The notes below the pieces were generated by a model. That model saw nothing but the letters and a program-made list of their open reading frames with translations. It had not been told where the DNA came from and made no database searches. Positions 8,536 to 17,341 of a stretch of DNA of 64,000 nt are shown here, one piece after another. Origin of the DNA: Streptomyces capillispiralis (lineage in GTDB: Bacteria > Actinomycetota > Actinomycetes > Streptomycetales > Streptomycetaceae); NCBI RefSeq assembly GCF_007829875.1, contig NZ_VIWV01000001.1, positions 124,001 through 188,000 of the forward strand, written 5' to 3'. Both the position numbers and the translations under genes were made by a program. Every line of letters begins with the position of its first letter. Position 1 is the stretch's first letter.

Positions 8536-8622
8536 GTACCGGGCGGCCGGTCACGCCCCACCGCGCGACCGGCCGCTTCTCGCACGCGCACGTCTCCCAC
8601 CCCCACTTCCCAAGGAGTGACG

Positions 8623-10983
8623 ATGCGTCGAGTACCCGCCCCGCTCCCACCCCTCCCCCGGCCGCGACGGCGGTCACGATGGGCCACCACCGTGCTCGCG
8701 GTGCTGGCCCTGCTCGCCGGCACCGCCCTCACCGTCTCCGGCGTCGCGGCCGCCGCGCCGCAGGCGTGGACGCCGAAGCCCGCGCCGATGACCACCCCCT
8801 GGACGAACCAGGTCCCCGTGGACATGCCGCTGCCCGAGTACCCGCGGCCGCAGCTCACCCGCCCCGACTGGGCCAATCTGAACGGCATCTGGGACTTCGC
8901 CGTCACCGCGGCGGACGCCGGACGGCCCGCGTCGTTCCCCGAGCAGATCCGCGTCCCGTTCGTCGCCGAGTCGGCGCTCTCCGGCATCCAGCGCAAGATC
9001 ACGCAAAACGACAAGCTCTGGTACAAGCGCACCTTCACCGTCCCGTCGGGCTGGAACGGCCGCCGCGTCCAACTCCACTTCGGTGCCAGTGACTGGCGTA
9101 CGACGGTGTGGGTCAACGACCGGCAGGCCGGGGCCACCCACGACGGCGGCTTCGACTCCTTCTCCCACGACATCACCGCGCTGCTCAACAGCGGCACCAA
9201 CACCGTCGTCATCTCCGTGTGGGACCCCACCCAGACCGGTACGCAGGCGGTCGGCAAGCAGCGGCTCAACGATGTCACGCCGCATCCGGGTGGTGGCATC
9301 TTCTACACCGCCGCGTCCGGCATCTGGCAGACGGTGTGGCTGGAACCCGTGGCCGCCGCCCACATCACCCGCCTCGACATGGTGCCCGACCTCACGAACA
9401 ACCGCCTCAGGGTCACCGTGCGGGGCGCCGGAACGAGCGGCCACCAGGCCCGTGTCACCGTCTCCGCCGGCGGCACCACCGTCGGCACCGCGACCGGTCC
9501 GGTCGGCGGCGAGTTCACCGTCCCGGTGCCGAACGCGCGCCGGTGGAGCCCGGACGACCCGTTCCTCTACGACGTCAGGGCCGACCTGCTCTCCGGTACG
9601 GCGGCCGTCGACTCCGTGGGCAGTTACGCCGGGATGCGCTCCATCGGCCTCGCCCGGGTCGACGGCGTCCTGCGGCCCGTTCTCAACGGCGAGTTCGTCT
9701 TCCAGACCGGCACCCTGGACCAGGGCTACTGGCCGGACGGCATCTACACCGCGCCCACCGACGCCGCGCTCCGGTACGACCTGCAGAAGCACAAGGACCT
9801 GGGCTTCAACATGGTCCGCAAGCACATCAAGGTCGAACCGCAGCGCTGGTTCCACTGGGCCGACCGGCTCGGCCTGCTGGTGTGGCAGGACATGCCCTCC
9901 ATGGAGCGCACCCCGGACGCCGCCGGGCGCACCCAGTGGGAGGCCGAGTACGACCGGATCATCGACCAGCACCGCAGCTCGCCGTCGCTGGTGATGTGGG
10001 TCAACCAGAACGAGGGCTGGGGCCAGTACGACCAGGCCCGCATCGCCGACGAGGTCAAGGCGTACGACCCGTCCCGCCTCGTGGACAACATGAGCGGCGT
10101 CAACTGCTGCGGCGCGGTGGACGGCGGCAACGGCGATGTGGTGGACCACCATGTGTACGTGGGTCCCGGCACCACGGTGCCCAGCGCCACCCGTGCCGCG
10201 GTGCTCGGCGAGTTCGGCGGACTGGGCCTCAAGGTGGCCGGCCACGAGTGGTATCCGGGCGGCGGCTTCAGCTACGAGGACCAGCCCGACCCGGCCCACC
10301 TCGACGACCGGTTCGTCGGGCTGATCGACGGCATCCGCGAGGTGCGCCTGCCGCGGGGACTGTCCGCGTCCGTCTACACCGAGATCACCGACGTGGAGAA
10401 CGAGGCCAACGGCCTGCTCACCTACGACCGGCAGGTGGTCAAGGTCGACGAGGCGAGGGTCCGGGCCGCCAACCGGGCCCTGATCGACGCCTCCCGCTCA
10501 CCGGCCGCCCCCGTGACGCTGCCCACCGGCCAGTACCGGTCCCTCCGGGTGACGACACCGGGGTACACCGACCGCTACCTGCGGCACCGGGACGGCGCCG
10601 CGTTCACGGACGTCGTGAACGGCGGCAGCGACGCGCTGCTGAGGAGTGACGCCACCTGGAGGATCGTCCCGGGGCTGGCCGACAGCACGTGCTACTCGTT
10701 CGAGTCGCGCAACTACCCGGGCGAGTACCTGCGTCACCGCGACCACCGCGTGTACAAGGAGGGCGGCAGCGGTGACCTGTTCCGCGCCGACGCCACCTTC
10801 TGCCCGGTGCGCGGCGCGAACGGGGGCGTGCGGCTGTCCGCGCACAACTTCCCCGGGCAGTACCTGCGCCACTTCGGCGCCGAGCTGTGGCTGGCCACCC
10901 CGGGCGGAACGCACACCTGGGACAGCCCCTCCCGCTTCACGGAGGACACCACCTGGGCCGTGGAGGCCCCGTGGGCCCCGTGA
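8623..10983 (+). CDS. Secreted glycoside hydrolase family 2 enzyme with C-terminal AbfB/CBM42 domain
   Basis: 786 residues. An N-terminal signal peptide (arginine/proline-rich start, hydrophobic core, AAAAP) precedes the GH2 jelly-roll (LPEYPRPQ...NLNGIWDF), Ig-like domain and TIM barrel. Likely acid/base is E464 in NQNEGWG and nucleophile E530 in LGEFGG. The last ~145 residues are a three-lobed arabinofuranose-binding AbfB (CBM42) domain, with three repeats of the form Y-P-G-x-YLRH. Start ATG 8623 follows AAGGAG. An arabinofuranose-binding module on a GH2 enzyme suggests a furanose-containing glycan such as arabinogalactan; some GH2 members are galactofuranosidases. It follows the importer operon in the same direction. 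Confidence 0.9.
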   Translation: MRRVPAPLPPLPRPRRRSRWATTVLAVLALLAGTALTVSGVAAAAPQAWTPKPAPMTTPWTNQVPVDMPLPEYPRPQLTRPDWANLNGIWDFAVTAADAGRPASFPEQIRVPFVAESALSGIQRKITQNDKLWYKRTFTVPSGWNGRRVQLHFGASDWRTTVWVNDRQAGATHDGGFDSFSHDITALLNSGTNTVVISVWDPTQTGTQAVGKQRLNDVTPHPGGGIFYTAASGIWQTVWLEPVAAAHITRLDMVPDLTNNRLRVTVRGAGTSGHQARVTVSAGGTTVGTATGPVGGEFTVPVPNARRWSPDDPFLYDVRADLLSGTAAVDSVGSYAGMRSIGLARVDGVLRPVLNGEFVFQTGTLDQGYWPDGIYTAPTDAALRYDLQKHKDLGFNMVRKHIKVEPQRWFHWADRLGLLVWQDMPSMERTPDAAGRTQWEAEYDRIIDQHRSSPSLVMWVNQNEGWGQYDQARIADEVKAYDPSRLVDNMSGVNCCGAVDGGNGDVVDHHVYVGPGTTVPSATRAAVLGEFGGLGLKVAGHEWYPGGGFSYEDQPDPAHLDDRFVGLIDGIREVRLPRGLSASVYTEITDVENEANGLLTYDRQVVKVDEARVRAANRALIDASRSPAAPVTLPTGQYRSLRVTTPGYTDRYLRHRDGAAFTDVVNGGSDALLRSDATWRIVPGLADSTCYSFESRNYPGEYLRHRDHRVYKEGGSGDLFRADATFCPVRGANGGVRLSAHNFPGQYLRHFGAELWLATPGGTHTWDSPSRFTEDTTWAVEAPWAP

Positions 10984-11011
10984 GCGCGGCGACGCCGCGC
11001 CAGTGAGAAGA

Positions 11012-11040
11012 GCGGTGGCGGCCCGCCGGGCCGCCACCGC
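11012..11040 (+). terminator. Strong hairpin terminator between GH2 and GH43 genes
   Basis: GCGGTGGCGGCCC-GCC-GGGCCGCCACCGC is a perfect 13-bp stem with a 3-nt loop, 28 nt after the GH2 stop. The GH43 gene at 11074 would then need read-through or a promoter in the 34 nt that remain. Confidence 0.75.
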
Positions 11041-11073
11041 ACCCGTTCCCGAACGCATTGGAGTTCCTGGACG

Positions 11074-12606
11074 ATGACTGCCCGAACGACCGGACTCACC
11101 GCCGCCTGCTGCGCCGCGGTACTCGTCGGCGGCCTCCTGACAACGCTGTCACCCTCGGCCGCCGCCGCCACCACCGCCACCGCCGCCGCCGCGCCCAAGG
11201 TGCCCGAGTACAGCACCGCCGAGGCCGGCAACCCCTTCGTCGACGGCTGGTACGCCGACCCGGACATGGCGGTCTACGAGGGCGCCTACTGGGTGTTCCC
11301 CACCACCTCCAGGCCGTACGACGAGCAGACCCATCTCGACGCCTTCTCCTCCACCGACCTGGTGCACTGGACCAAGCACAGCGACGTCCTGACGAAGGCG
11401 AGCATCTCCTGGGCGCGGCGCGCGATGTGGGCGCCCGCCCCGATCGAGCGCGACGGCAAGTACTACCTGTACTTCGCCGCCAACGACATCCAGAACGACT
11501 CCCAGCTCGGCGGGATCGGGGTGGCCGTCGCCGACCGTCCCGAGGGCCCCTACGAGGACGCCATCGGGGCGCCGCTGATCTCGCGGTTCCACAACGGCGC
11601 CCAGCCCATCGACCAGGACGTCTTCATCGACGACGACGGCCAGGCGTACATGTACTACGGCGGCTGGGGCCACGCGAACGTCGTCAAGCTCAACCCGGAC
11701 ATGACCAGCCTCGGCACCTTCGACGACGGGTCGACGTTCAAGGAGATCACCCCGGCCGACTACGTCGAGGGCCCGCAGATGTTCAAGCGGGGCGGGAAGT
11801 ACTACCTGATGTGGTCCGAGGGAGGCTGGACGGGGCCCGACTACTCGGTGTCGTACGCCATCTCCGACTCGCCGACCGGGCCCTTCGAGAAGATCGACAA
11901 GGTGCTGGCCCAGGACCCGGCGGTCGCCAAGGGCTCCGGGCACAACTCGGTCGTCAACGTGCCCGGCACCGACATCTGGTACATCTTCTACCACCGCCGG
12001 CCGCTCGGTGAGACCGACGGCAACCACCGCCAACTGGCCTACGACCGCATGCACTTCAGGCCCGACGGTACGATCCGGCGGATCGACATGAAGGTCCGGG
12101 ACAACTTCGCGGACCACAACGCGCTGGGCTGGAAGACGTACGGCGGCTCGTGGACCGCGGCCGGCGGCCGCTACCGGGCCGGCCGCTCGCTCGGCGGCAA
12201 GGCACTCCTCGACACCAACTTCGCCGACTTCACCTTCGACGCCGACGTCACGCCCGCCTCCGGCCGGGGCGACGCGGGTCTGGTGTTCCGGGCGAGCCGG
12301 CCGGGCACGGGCGTCGACGGCTACTCCGGGTACTACGCGGGCATTGGAGGGGACGGCAAGGTGGTGCTCGGACGGGCGAACGACTCCTGGACCCCGCTGG
12401 GCACCGCCCGGGTGTCCGTCGCCCCCGGCACCTCCCACCGGCTGCGCGTCACGGCCGTCGGCTCGTCCATCAAGGTGTACGTCGACGACCTGCTGACGCC
12501 GAGGATCTCGGTCACCGACGACACGTACCGCAGCGGTGCGAACGGCGTCCGGGTCTTCGACACCGCCGCCTCCTTCGACAACGTGGCGGTCGGTCCCGCC
12601 ACGTGA
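11074..12606 (+). CDS. Secreted glycoside hydrolase family 43 enzyme
   Basis: 510 residues with a signal peptide (hydrophobic core, then an Ala/Thr-rich AAAATTATAAAAP region). The five-bladed propeller of GH43 follows. The three catalytic acids are visible: base D62 in WYADPDM, pKa-modulating D180 in PIDQDVFIDDDG, and acid E232 in YVEGPQM. From about residue 330 there is a concanavalin-like domain of the sort found after GH43 catalytic domains. Families in GH43 include arabinofuranosidases, xylosidases, arabinanases and galactofuranosidases, so the exact bond is not decided. It points away from the importer operon, sits convergent to the next GH2 gene, and ends at a strong terminator. Confidence 0.9.
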   Translation: MTARTTGLTAACCAAVLVGGLLTTLSPSAAAATTATAAAAPKVPEYSTAEAGNPFVDGWYADPDMAVYEGAYWVFPTTSRPYDEQTHLDAFSSTDLVHWTKHSDVLTKASISWARRAMWAPAPIERDGKYYLYFAANDIQNDSQLGGIGVAVADRPEGPYEDAIGAPLISRFHNGAQPIDQDVFIDDDGQAYMYYGGWGHANVVKLNPDMTSLGTFDDGSTFKEITPADYVEGPQMFKRGGKYYLMWSEGGWTGPDYSVSYAISDSPTGPFEKIDKVLAQDPAVAKGSGHNSVVNVPGTDIWYIFYHRRPLGETDGNHRQLAYDRMHFRPDGTIRRIDMKVRDNFADHNALGWKTYGGSWTAAGGRYRAGRSLGGKALLDTNFADFTFDADVTPASGRGDAGLVFRASRPGTGVDGYSGYYAGIGGDGKVVLGRANDSWTPLGTARVSVAPGTSHRLRVTAVGSSIKVYVDDLLTPRISVTDDTYRSGANGVRVFDTAASFDNVAVGPAT

Positions 12607-12614
12607 CACGGCGC

Positions 12615-12653
12615 GGTCCCGGCGGGAGGGCGTGGTGCCCTCCCGCCGGGACC
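12615..12653. terminator. Bidirectional terminator between convergent GH43 and GH2 genes
   Basis: GGTCCCGGCGGGAGGGC pairs perfectly over 17 bp with GCCCTCCCGCCGGGACC around the loop GTGGT. It lies 8 nt after the GH43 stop and 21 nt beyond the stop of the converging GH2 gene. Confidence 0.88.
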
Positions 12654-12674
12654 GCCGGCCCGGAAGCCCGGTGA

Positions 12675-15600
12675 CTACGGCTTCTCCCCGCCGTACAGGG
12701 CGCTCACCTCCTCGGCGGTGAGCGCCTTGTCGTAGGCGCGGACCTGGTCCACCGAGCCGTTCCAGAAGTCGGTGTTCTCACCGTTCCACTGGGCGCGGCC
12801 CACGGCGAGGGGCCCGGTGCCGACGTAGGCGGGTCCGGCCGTGGAGGTGGCGGCGCGCTTGCCGTCGACATACAGCGTGATCTGCTGGGTGGCGTCGTCA
12901 CGGACGCCGACCAGGTGGTACCAACGGCCGGTCTCGGGCCTGGTCTCCAGCCGGGCGCGCTGTCCGTCGGGGGTGCTGAAGGCGAAGGCGCCCTGCCCGT
13001 ACTGGAGGTAGAACGGGCTGGCCTGGCGGCGTCCGTCCTGGCTGACGGCGGTGGCGTAGTTGCCGGGGAGCGCGTCGAGGGTGACCCAGGCGGAGATCGT
13101 GTAGCTGCCGGTGGTGTCGAGCACCGGGGCGTCGGTCTGGGCGTACTGGCCCTGGCCGTCGAACTTCAGCGCGCTGCCGCTGACCCCGTCCGTCCAGCCG
13201 GTGCCCTCGGAGAGCTTCAGCGGGAGGTTGTTGGGGCCGTCGTCCTTCGCGGTGGTGCCGGTGCCCTCGTCGAGGGACCAGGAGCCGCCGCCCTTCAGCG
13301 GTTCGCGCTCGCCGGCCGCGGCGCCGGCCGCGATGACCTTGCGGTTGATCTCACGCACCGGGGCCGGGTCGACCTTGATCTCGCGTCGGTCGTAGGTGTA
13401 GAGGCCGTTGAGCTCGTTCTCCAGGTCGGAGATCTGCGTGTAGACGGATCCGGAGAGTTCGGCGCCCGCCTGGTCGAGGTAGAACTTCTCGGTGTTCTCG
13501 ACGTACTTGCGGGTCAGCGCCGCCTTGTCCGCGACACCGCTGTAGATCACGGTCGGGGTGCCCGGCCACATGTGGCCCGGGGTGCGCAGCGTGAAGCCGC
13601 CGTGCTCACCGTCCATGGCCGCCCGGTGGTCGGGGAAGGGCGGGTCCTCGTTGTTGTAGTCGTGGTGGTCGATGATGTCGCCCTTGCCCGAGTCACCCTT
13701 GGAGTTGCAGCAGTTGACTCCGCTGTGGGCGTTGACGATCCGGGACGGGTCGGCTGCCTTCACCGACTCGGCGATACGGCCGCTCTCCTCGCGGTTCCAC
13801 TCGCCCCAGCCCTCGTTGAAGACGATCCAGCCGATGACGGAGGGCGCGTTGTGGTGCTGGCGCATCATCTCGCGGCCCTGGTCGACGAAGGCCTTCTGCC
13901 CGGTCTCGTTGGTGAGGTTCCCGGAGACGAAGTCCTGCCAGACCAGCAGACCGAGCTTGTCGGCGTGGTAGAACCAGCGCGGCGACTCGACCTTGATGTG
14001 CTTGCGGACCGCGTTGAAGCCGAACTTCTTGTGCGCCTTCAGGTCGAAGGCGAGTGCGGCGTCGCTCGGCGGGGTGTAGAGGCCGTCGGGCCAGAATCCC
14101 TGGTCGAGGGTGGCGAGGGAGAAGATCGGCTTGCCGTTGAGCACCAGTTTCTGGAACCCGCCGACTTCCTCGATCCCGATCTCGCGCATGCCGAAGTAGC
14201 TGCCGACCCTGTCGGTCGACCTGCCGTCGGTCAGCCTGACGTCGAGGTCGTAGAGGTAGGGGTCGTCGGGGCTCCACAGGTGCTGCTTCGCCACCGGCAG
14301 GCGCAGTTCGCTGTTGGCCGGGCCGCTCACCTTGCCGACGACCTTGCCGCGGGCGTCGCGCGCCACGGCTTCGACCCGGGCCTCCTTGGAGGCGCCGTCG
14401 GACTCGACGGTCACCGCCAGGGTGCCGGTGTCGATGTCGGGCGTGGTGACTACGTTGTCAATGGAGGCGTCGGCGACGGGCTCCATCCACACGGTCTGCC
14501 AGATGCCGGACGTCTGGGTGTAGAAGATGCCGCCGGGGTTGGTGGACTGCTTGCCCATCGGCTGGTTGGCGCCGCCGGTGTCGGTGACCGCGACCACGAT
14601 CTCCTGCGGTCCGCCGCCCTTGAGGGCGTCGGTGATGTCGGCGCTGAAGGCGTTGTAGCCGCCGGTGTGCTCGGCGACCTTCCTGCCGTTGACGAAGACG
14701 CGGGCCTGGTAGTCCACCGCGCCGAAGTTGAGCTTGAGCCGCTTGCCGCTCTTGCCGACCTTCCAGCTGTCCGGCACGTCGACGAGCTTGCGGTAGAACA
14801 TGTGGTCCTCGTGCCGCTCGAGCCCGGAGAGCTGCGACTCCACCGGGAACGGCACGATGATCTTCTCGTTCAGGTCCTTGCCGAAGACGGGCTCCTCACC
14901 GGCCTTCGCGCCGCTGAACTGCCAGGGCCCGTTGAGGTTCTTCCACTGGGCGCGCACCTGCTGGGGGCGCGGGTACTCCGGCAGCGGGTGGTTCTTGTCG
15001 AGCTTGTCGCCCCACGGGGTGGTGATCCGGTGGGTGGACGTGTTGGAGGCGTAGCGGACGATCCGGGGCACGGCCTTGCCGCCGGCCTGGAGGCCGCCCT
15101 CGCCGTCGTAGGTGAACCGCACCTGCTGGTTCTTCTGGATCGGCTCGGAGAGCGTGACGAGGAGGGAGTCGCGGTCGTCGCGGGCGACCGCCACCGACTT
15201 GACCGGCATGGCGGTCGTGTCGGCCTCGATCTTGAGGTGCTCCGCGACGTTCTCGATGCCACCGACCGCGTCCTCGAACCGGACGCGCAGCCGCCGGCCG
15301 TCCTCGGCGACGGTCGGTTCCACGGGGAAGACCTCGAAGCCGGCGGGCGGGGTGAACGCGGACGTCGGCACAAGCTGCTTGGGCATCGTCGGGGTCGACC
15401 AGCGCAGGAACATGTTCGCGCCACCGACGTCCTGGAACATCTCCATGCGGAAGTCGTACGTCTGGCCGGCCGTCAGCCTCACGGGCGCGCTGGTCTGCTC
15501 CCGGTCCCAGTCGCCCACCCAGTGGTCGATGACCGGCTTGCCGTCGATGAAGAGGCGGAAGCCGTTGTCGCCGATGGCGTGGAAGGTGTAGTCACCGGTC

Positions 15601-15941
15601 TCCGGCGCCTCGATCTGGCCGGTCCAGCGGGCGGTGGTGTGCTCCGCCTGGCCGGTCAGCTCCTCGAAGGTGCTCGTCAGCCCGGAGAAGTTGATCTGGG
15701 GCTCCAGCAGGGTGCCGCCGAGTTCGGCGAAGTCCCGGGCGCCGGGGGCCGACATCTTGAAGTACTCGCCCTTGAGGCCGTGCACCTGCACGTCGGAGTC
15801 GGCGGCCGAGGCGGCGGACGTGCCGGCCGTCGGGACGACGGCCGAGGCGGCGGGTGCCAGCGCGCCCGTGGACAGGGCCAGGGCGGACACGGTCAGCAGG
15901 GCCCACCATCTGGATCTGGGGCGGGTGAGTTGTCTGTTCAT
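12675..15941 (-). CDS. Secreted glycoside hydrolase family 2 enzyme with PA14 and LamG-like domains
   Basis: 1088 residues. The ATG at 15941 follows GAGGAAAGG and opens a signal peptide ending ASA; upstream extensions lack a signal. Domains in order: a PA14 carbohydrate-binding domain (about 50-190, GEYFKMS through the FRLFIDGKPVIDHW loop), an Ig-like stretch, the GH2 jelly-roll (LPEYPRPQ...NLNGPWQF, near 320), Ig domain, TIM barrel with acid/base E710 (VFNEGWGEW) and nucleophile E779 (DGEHGG), and a C-terminal LamG lectin-type domain (about 910-1088). It is the third GH2 paralogue of the locus. Its promoter carries the perfect operator 16015-16028. Substrate is inferred to be the same furanose glycan. 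Confidence 0.9.
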   Translation of the reverse strand: MNRQLTRPRSRWWALLTVSALALSTGALAPAASAVVPTAGTSAASAADSDVQVHGLKGEYFKMSAPGARDFAELGGTLLEPQINFSGLTSTFEELTGQAEHTTARWTGQIEAPETGDYTFHAIGDNGFRLFIDGKPVIDHWVGDWDREQTSAPVRLTAGQTYDFRMEMFQDVGGANMFLRWSTPTMPKQLVPTSAFTPPAGFEVFPVEPTVAEDGRRLRVRFEDAVGGIENVAEHLKIEADTTAMPVKSVAVARDDRDSLLVTLSEPIQKNQQVRFTYDGEGGLQAGGKAVPRIVRYASNTSTHRITTPWGDKLDKNHPLPEYPRPQQVRAQWKNLNGPWQFSGAKAGEEPVFGKDLNEKIIVPFPVESQLSGLERHEDHMFYRKLVDVPDSWKVGKSGKRLKLNFGAVDYQARVFVNGRKVAEHTGGYNAFSADITDALKGGGPQEIVVAVTDTGGANQPMGKQSTNPGGIFYTQTSGIWQTVWMEPVADASIDNVVTTPDIDTGTLAVTVESDGASKEARVEAVARDARGKVVGKVSGPANSELRLPVAKQHLWSPDDPYLYDLDVRLTDGRSTDRVGSYFGMREIGIEEVGGFQKLVLNGKPIFSLATLDQGFWPDGLYTPPSDAALAFDLKAHKKFGFNAVRKHIKVESPRWFYHADKLGLLVWQDFVSGNLTNETGQKAFVDQGREMMRQHHNAPSVIGWIVFNEGWGEWNREESGRIAESVKAADPSRIVNAHSGVNCCNSKGDSGKGDIIDHHDYNNEDPPFPDHRAAMDGEHGGFTLRTPGHMWPGTPTVIYSGVADKAALTRKYVENTEKFYLDQAGAELSGSVYTQISDLENELNGLYTYDRREIKVDPAPVREINRKVIAAGAAAGEREPLKGGGSWSLDEGTGTTAKDDGPNNLPLKLSEGTGWTDGVSGSALKFDGQGQYAQTDAPVLDTTGSYTISAWVTLDALPGNYATAVSQDGRRQASPFYLQYGQGAFAFSTPDGQRARLETRPETGRWYHLVGVRDDATQQITLYVDGKRAATSTAGPAYVGTGPLAVGRAQWNGENTDFWNGSVDQVRAYDKALTAEEVSALYGGEKP

Positions 15942-16014
15942 CGAACCTTTCCTCGCGCAGAGGGCATGGGGCCATGGCGAAGCAGGGCGGCCACCGCCTC
16001 GGCCCAGGATTCCC

Positions 16015-16028
16015 TTCCAACGTTGGAA
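16015..16028. promoter_or_regulatory. LacI-family operator, perfect palindrome TTCCAACGTTGGAA
   Basis: A perfect 14-bp inverted repeat, 74 nt upstream of the GH2 start at 15941. It is a member of the TTNCAWCGWTGNAA set found at five promoters in the first 16.3 kb. Confidence 0.8.
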
Positions 16029-16167
16029 ATCCGGTGTGCAGCGGAATGACAACACGCCTCCCGACGGCTGTCCAGGCTTCGCGCACAGCTGACGCACCGT
16101 CAGTCCGCGCCCGGGAAAGCAAGGGTGGCCTGTCCAGGCACGAAGCACCCCGGCCCGGGCGACCCCA

Positions 16168-16220
16168 TTGACATGTCCTCGCCCCATCACCATCCTGTGA
16201 GGGCTGTTCCATCGATGTAA
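16168..16220 (+). promoter_or_regulatory. Promoter with overlapping LacI operator before the second GH43 gene
   Basis: TTGACA at 16168-16173 fits a sigma-70-type -35 box; a weak -10-like CATCCT follows about 17 bp later. The operator TTCCATCGATGTAA (16207-16220) then lies at the expected start of transcription, 26 nt before the GTG start, a placement that would block transcription when a LacI protein is bound. It differs from the perfect palindrome at 460 by one base. Confidence 0.65.
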
Positions 16221-16245
16221 ATCCGGGCTTGGAGGTGCGCAACCT

Positions 16246-17340
16246 GTGGCCAGACCCCCACAGCGGACGACGAGGCTTTCCGGCCGACGGGCCGGTGTCC
16301 TCGGCTTCGTCCTGTCCGCGGTCCTCGCCGCCGTGATGAGCCTGACGTCCGCCGAGCCCGCCCGGGCGGACCAGACCGCCCTGCGGGCCGCCGACCCGAG
16401 CGTGATCCGGGTGGGCGGCACCTACATCTCCGTGCAGTCGTCCGGCGGGGGGATCGCCGTACGGCAGGCATCGTCCACGTCCGGGCTGGCTTCGGCCACC
16501 CCGCGCCAGGTCTGGTCGGACACCCGCGACCGCGGTGAGGTCTGGGCCCCGGAGATCGTGATGGACGGCGGCCGGTACTACATCTACTTCACGGCCGGCC
16601 GCGGGGCGGCCCACCGGATGTACGTGATCAGCTCCGCCAGCCCGGCCAGCGGCTACTCCGCCGAGACCCGGCTCGCGCTGCCGGACGACAAGTGGGCCAT
16701 CGACGGCGCGCTGTTCACCTTCAACGGGCAGCGCTGGTTCGTCTGGTCCGGCTGGGCCGGGGACACCAACGTCGAGCAGAACCTCTACATCGCCCGGATG
16801 AGCAGCCCGACCACGCCGACCGGCGGGCGGTACATCATCTCGCAGCCCCGGGAGAGCTGGGAGCGGGTGGTGGGCAACCCGTTCATCAACGAGGGGCCCG
16901 AGCCCATCAAGGACCCGAACGGGCAGCTGCACATCGTGTACTCGGCCAACGGCAGCTGGAGCGACCAGTACTGCCTGGCCGACCTGCGGCTGCGGGCCGG
17001 GGGCGACCCGACGCACGTGTGGGACTGGTACAAGTCCAACGGCTGCCTGTTCGGCTCGAACCGGGCGACCATGATGTCCGGATGGGACCCGACGCTGTAC
17101 GTCAACGGCCCCGGCCACCACAGCTTCGTCCTGCTCCACGGCGACATCGGCACCAGCCCGCCCGCCGGGCCGCGGTTCCCGCTGATGTTCCACGCGGTGC
17201 CGAAGGGCACGCCGTACACGTGGGAGAACCGCTACTGGTACACGGGCTCGTTCGCCTGGTGGGGCAACACCACCTACAGCCGGGCCAACGTGCCGGGTCC
17301 GAACACCGATACGGGCTGGAGCCTGAAGTTCTTCGAGTAG
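16246..17340 (+). CDS. Secreted GH43 enzyme (probable exo-arabinofuranosidase type)
   Basis: 364 residues. GTG 16246 follows GGAGG at 16231, and the N-terminus is a signal peptide ending ARA-D. The single-domain protein is a five-bladed propeller with the GH43 triad: base D50 (AADPSVI), D153 (AIDGALF) and acid E216 (NEGPEP). The overall layout resembles the exo-1,5-alpha-arabinofuranosidase branch of GH43, but this is from memory of the family and the substrate could differ. It is divergent from the large GH2 gene and shares the operator-bearing 304-bp intergenic region with it. Its stop is 1 nt from the stop of the convergent SGNH gene. Confidence 0.85.
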   Translation: MARPPQRTTRLSGRRAGVLGFVLSAVLAAVMSLTSAEPARADQTALRAADPSVIRVGGTYISVQSSGGGIAVRQASSTSGLASATPRQVWSDTRDRGEVWAPEIVMDGGRYYIYFTAGRGAAHRMYVISSASPASGYSAETRLALPDDKWAIDGALFTFNGQRWFVWSGWAGDTNVEQNLYIARMSSPTTPTGGRYIISQPRESWERVVGNPFINEGPEPIKDPNGQLHIVYSANGSWSDQYCLADLRLRAGGDPTHVWDWYKSNGCLFGSNRATMMSGWDPTLYVNGPGHHSFVLLHGDIGTSPPAGPRFPLMFHAVPKGTPYTWENRYWYTGSFAWWGNTTYSRANVPGPNTDTGWSLKFFE

Positions 17341-17341
17341 G

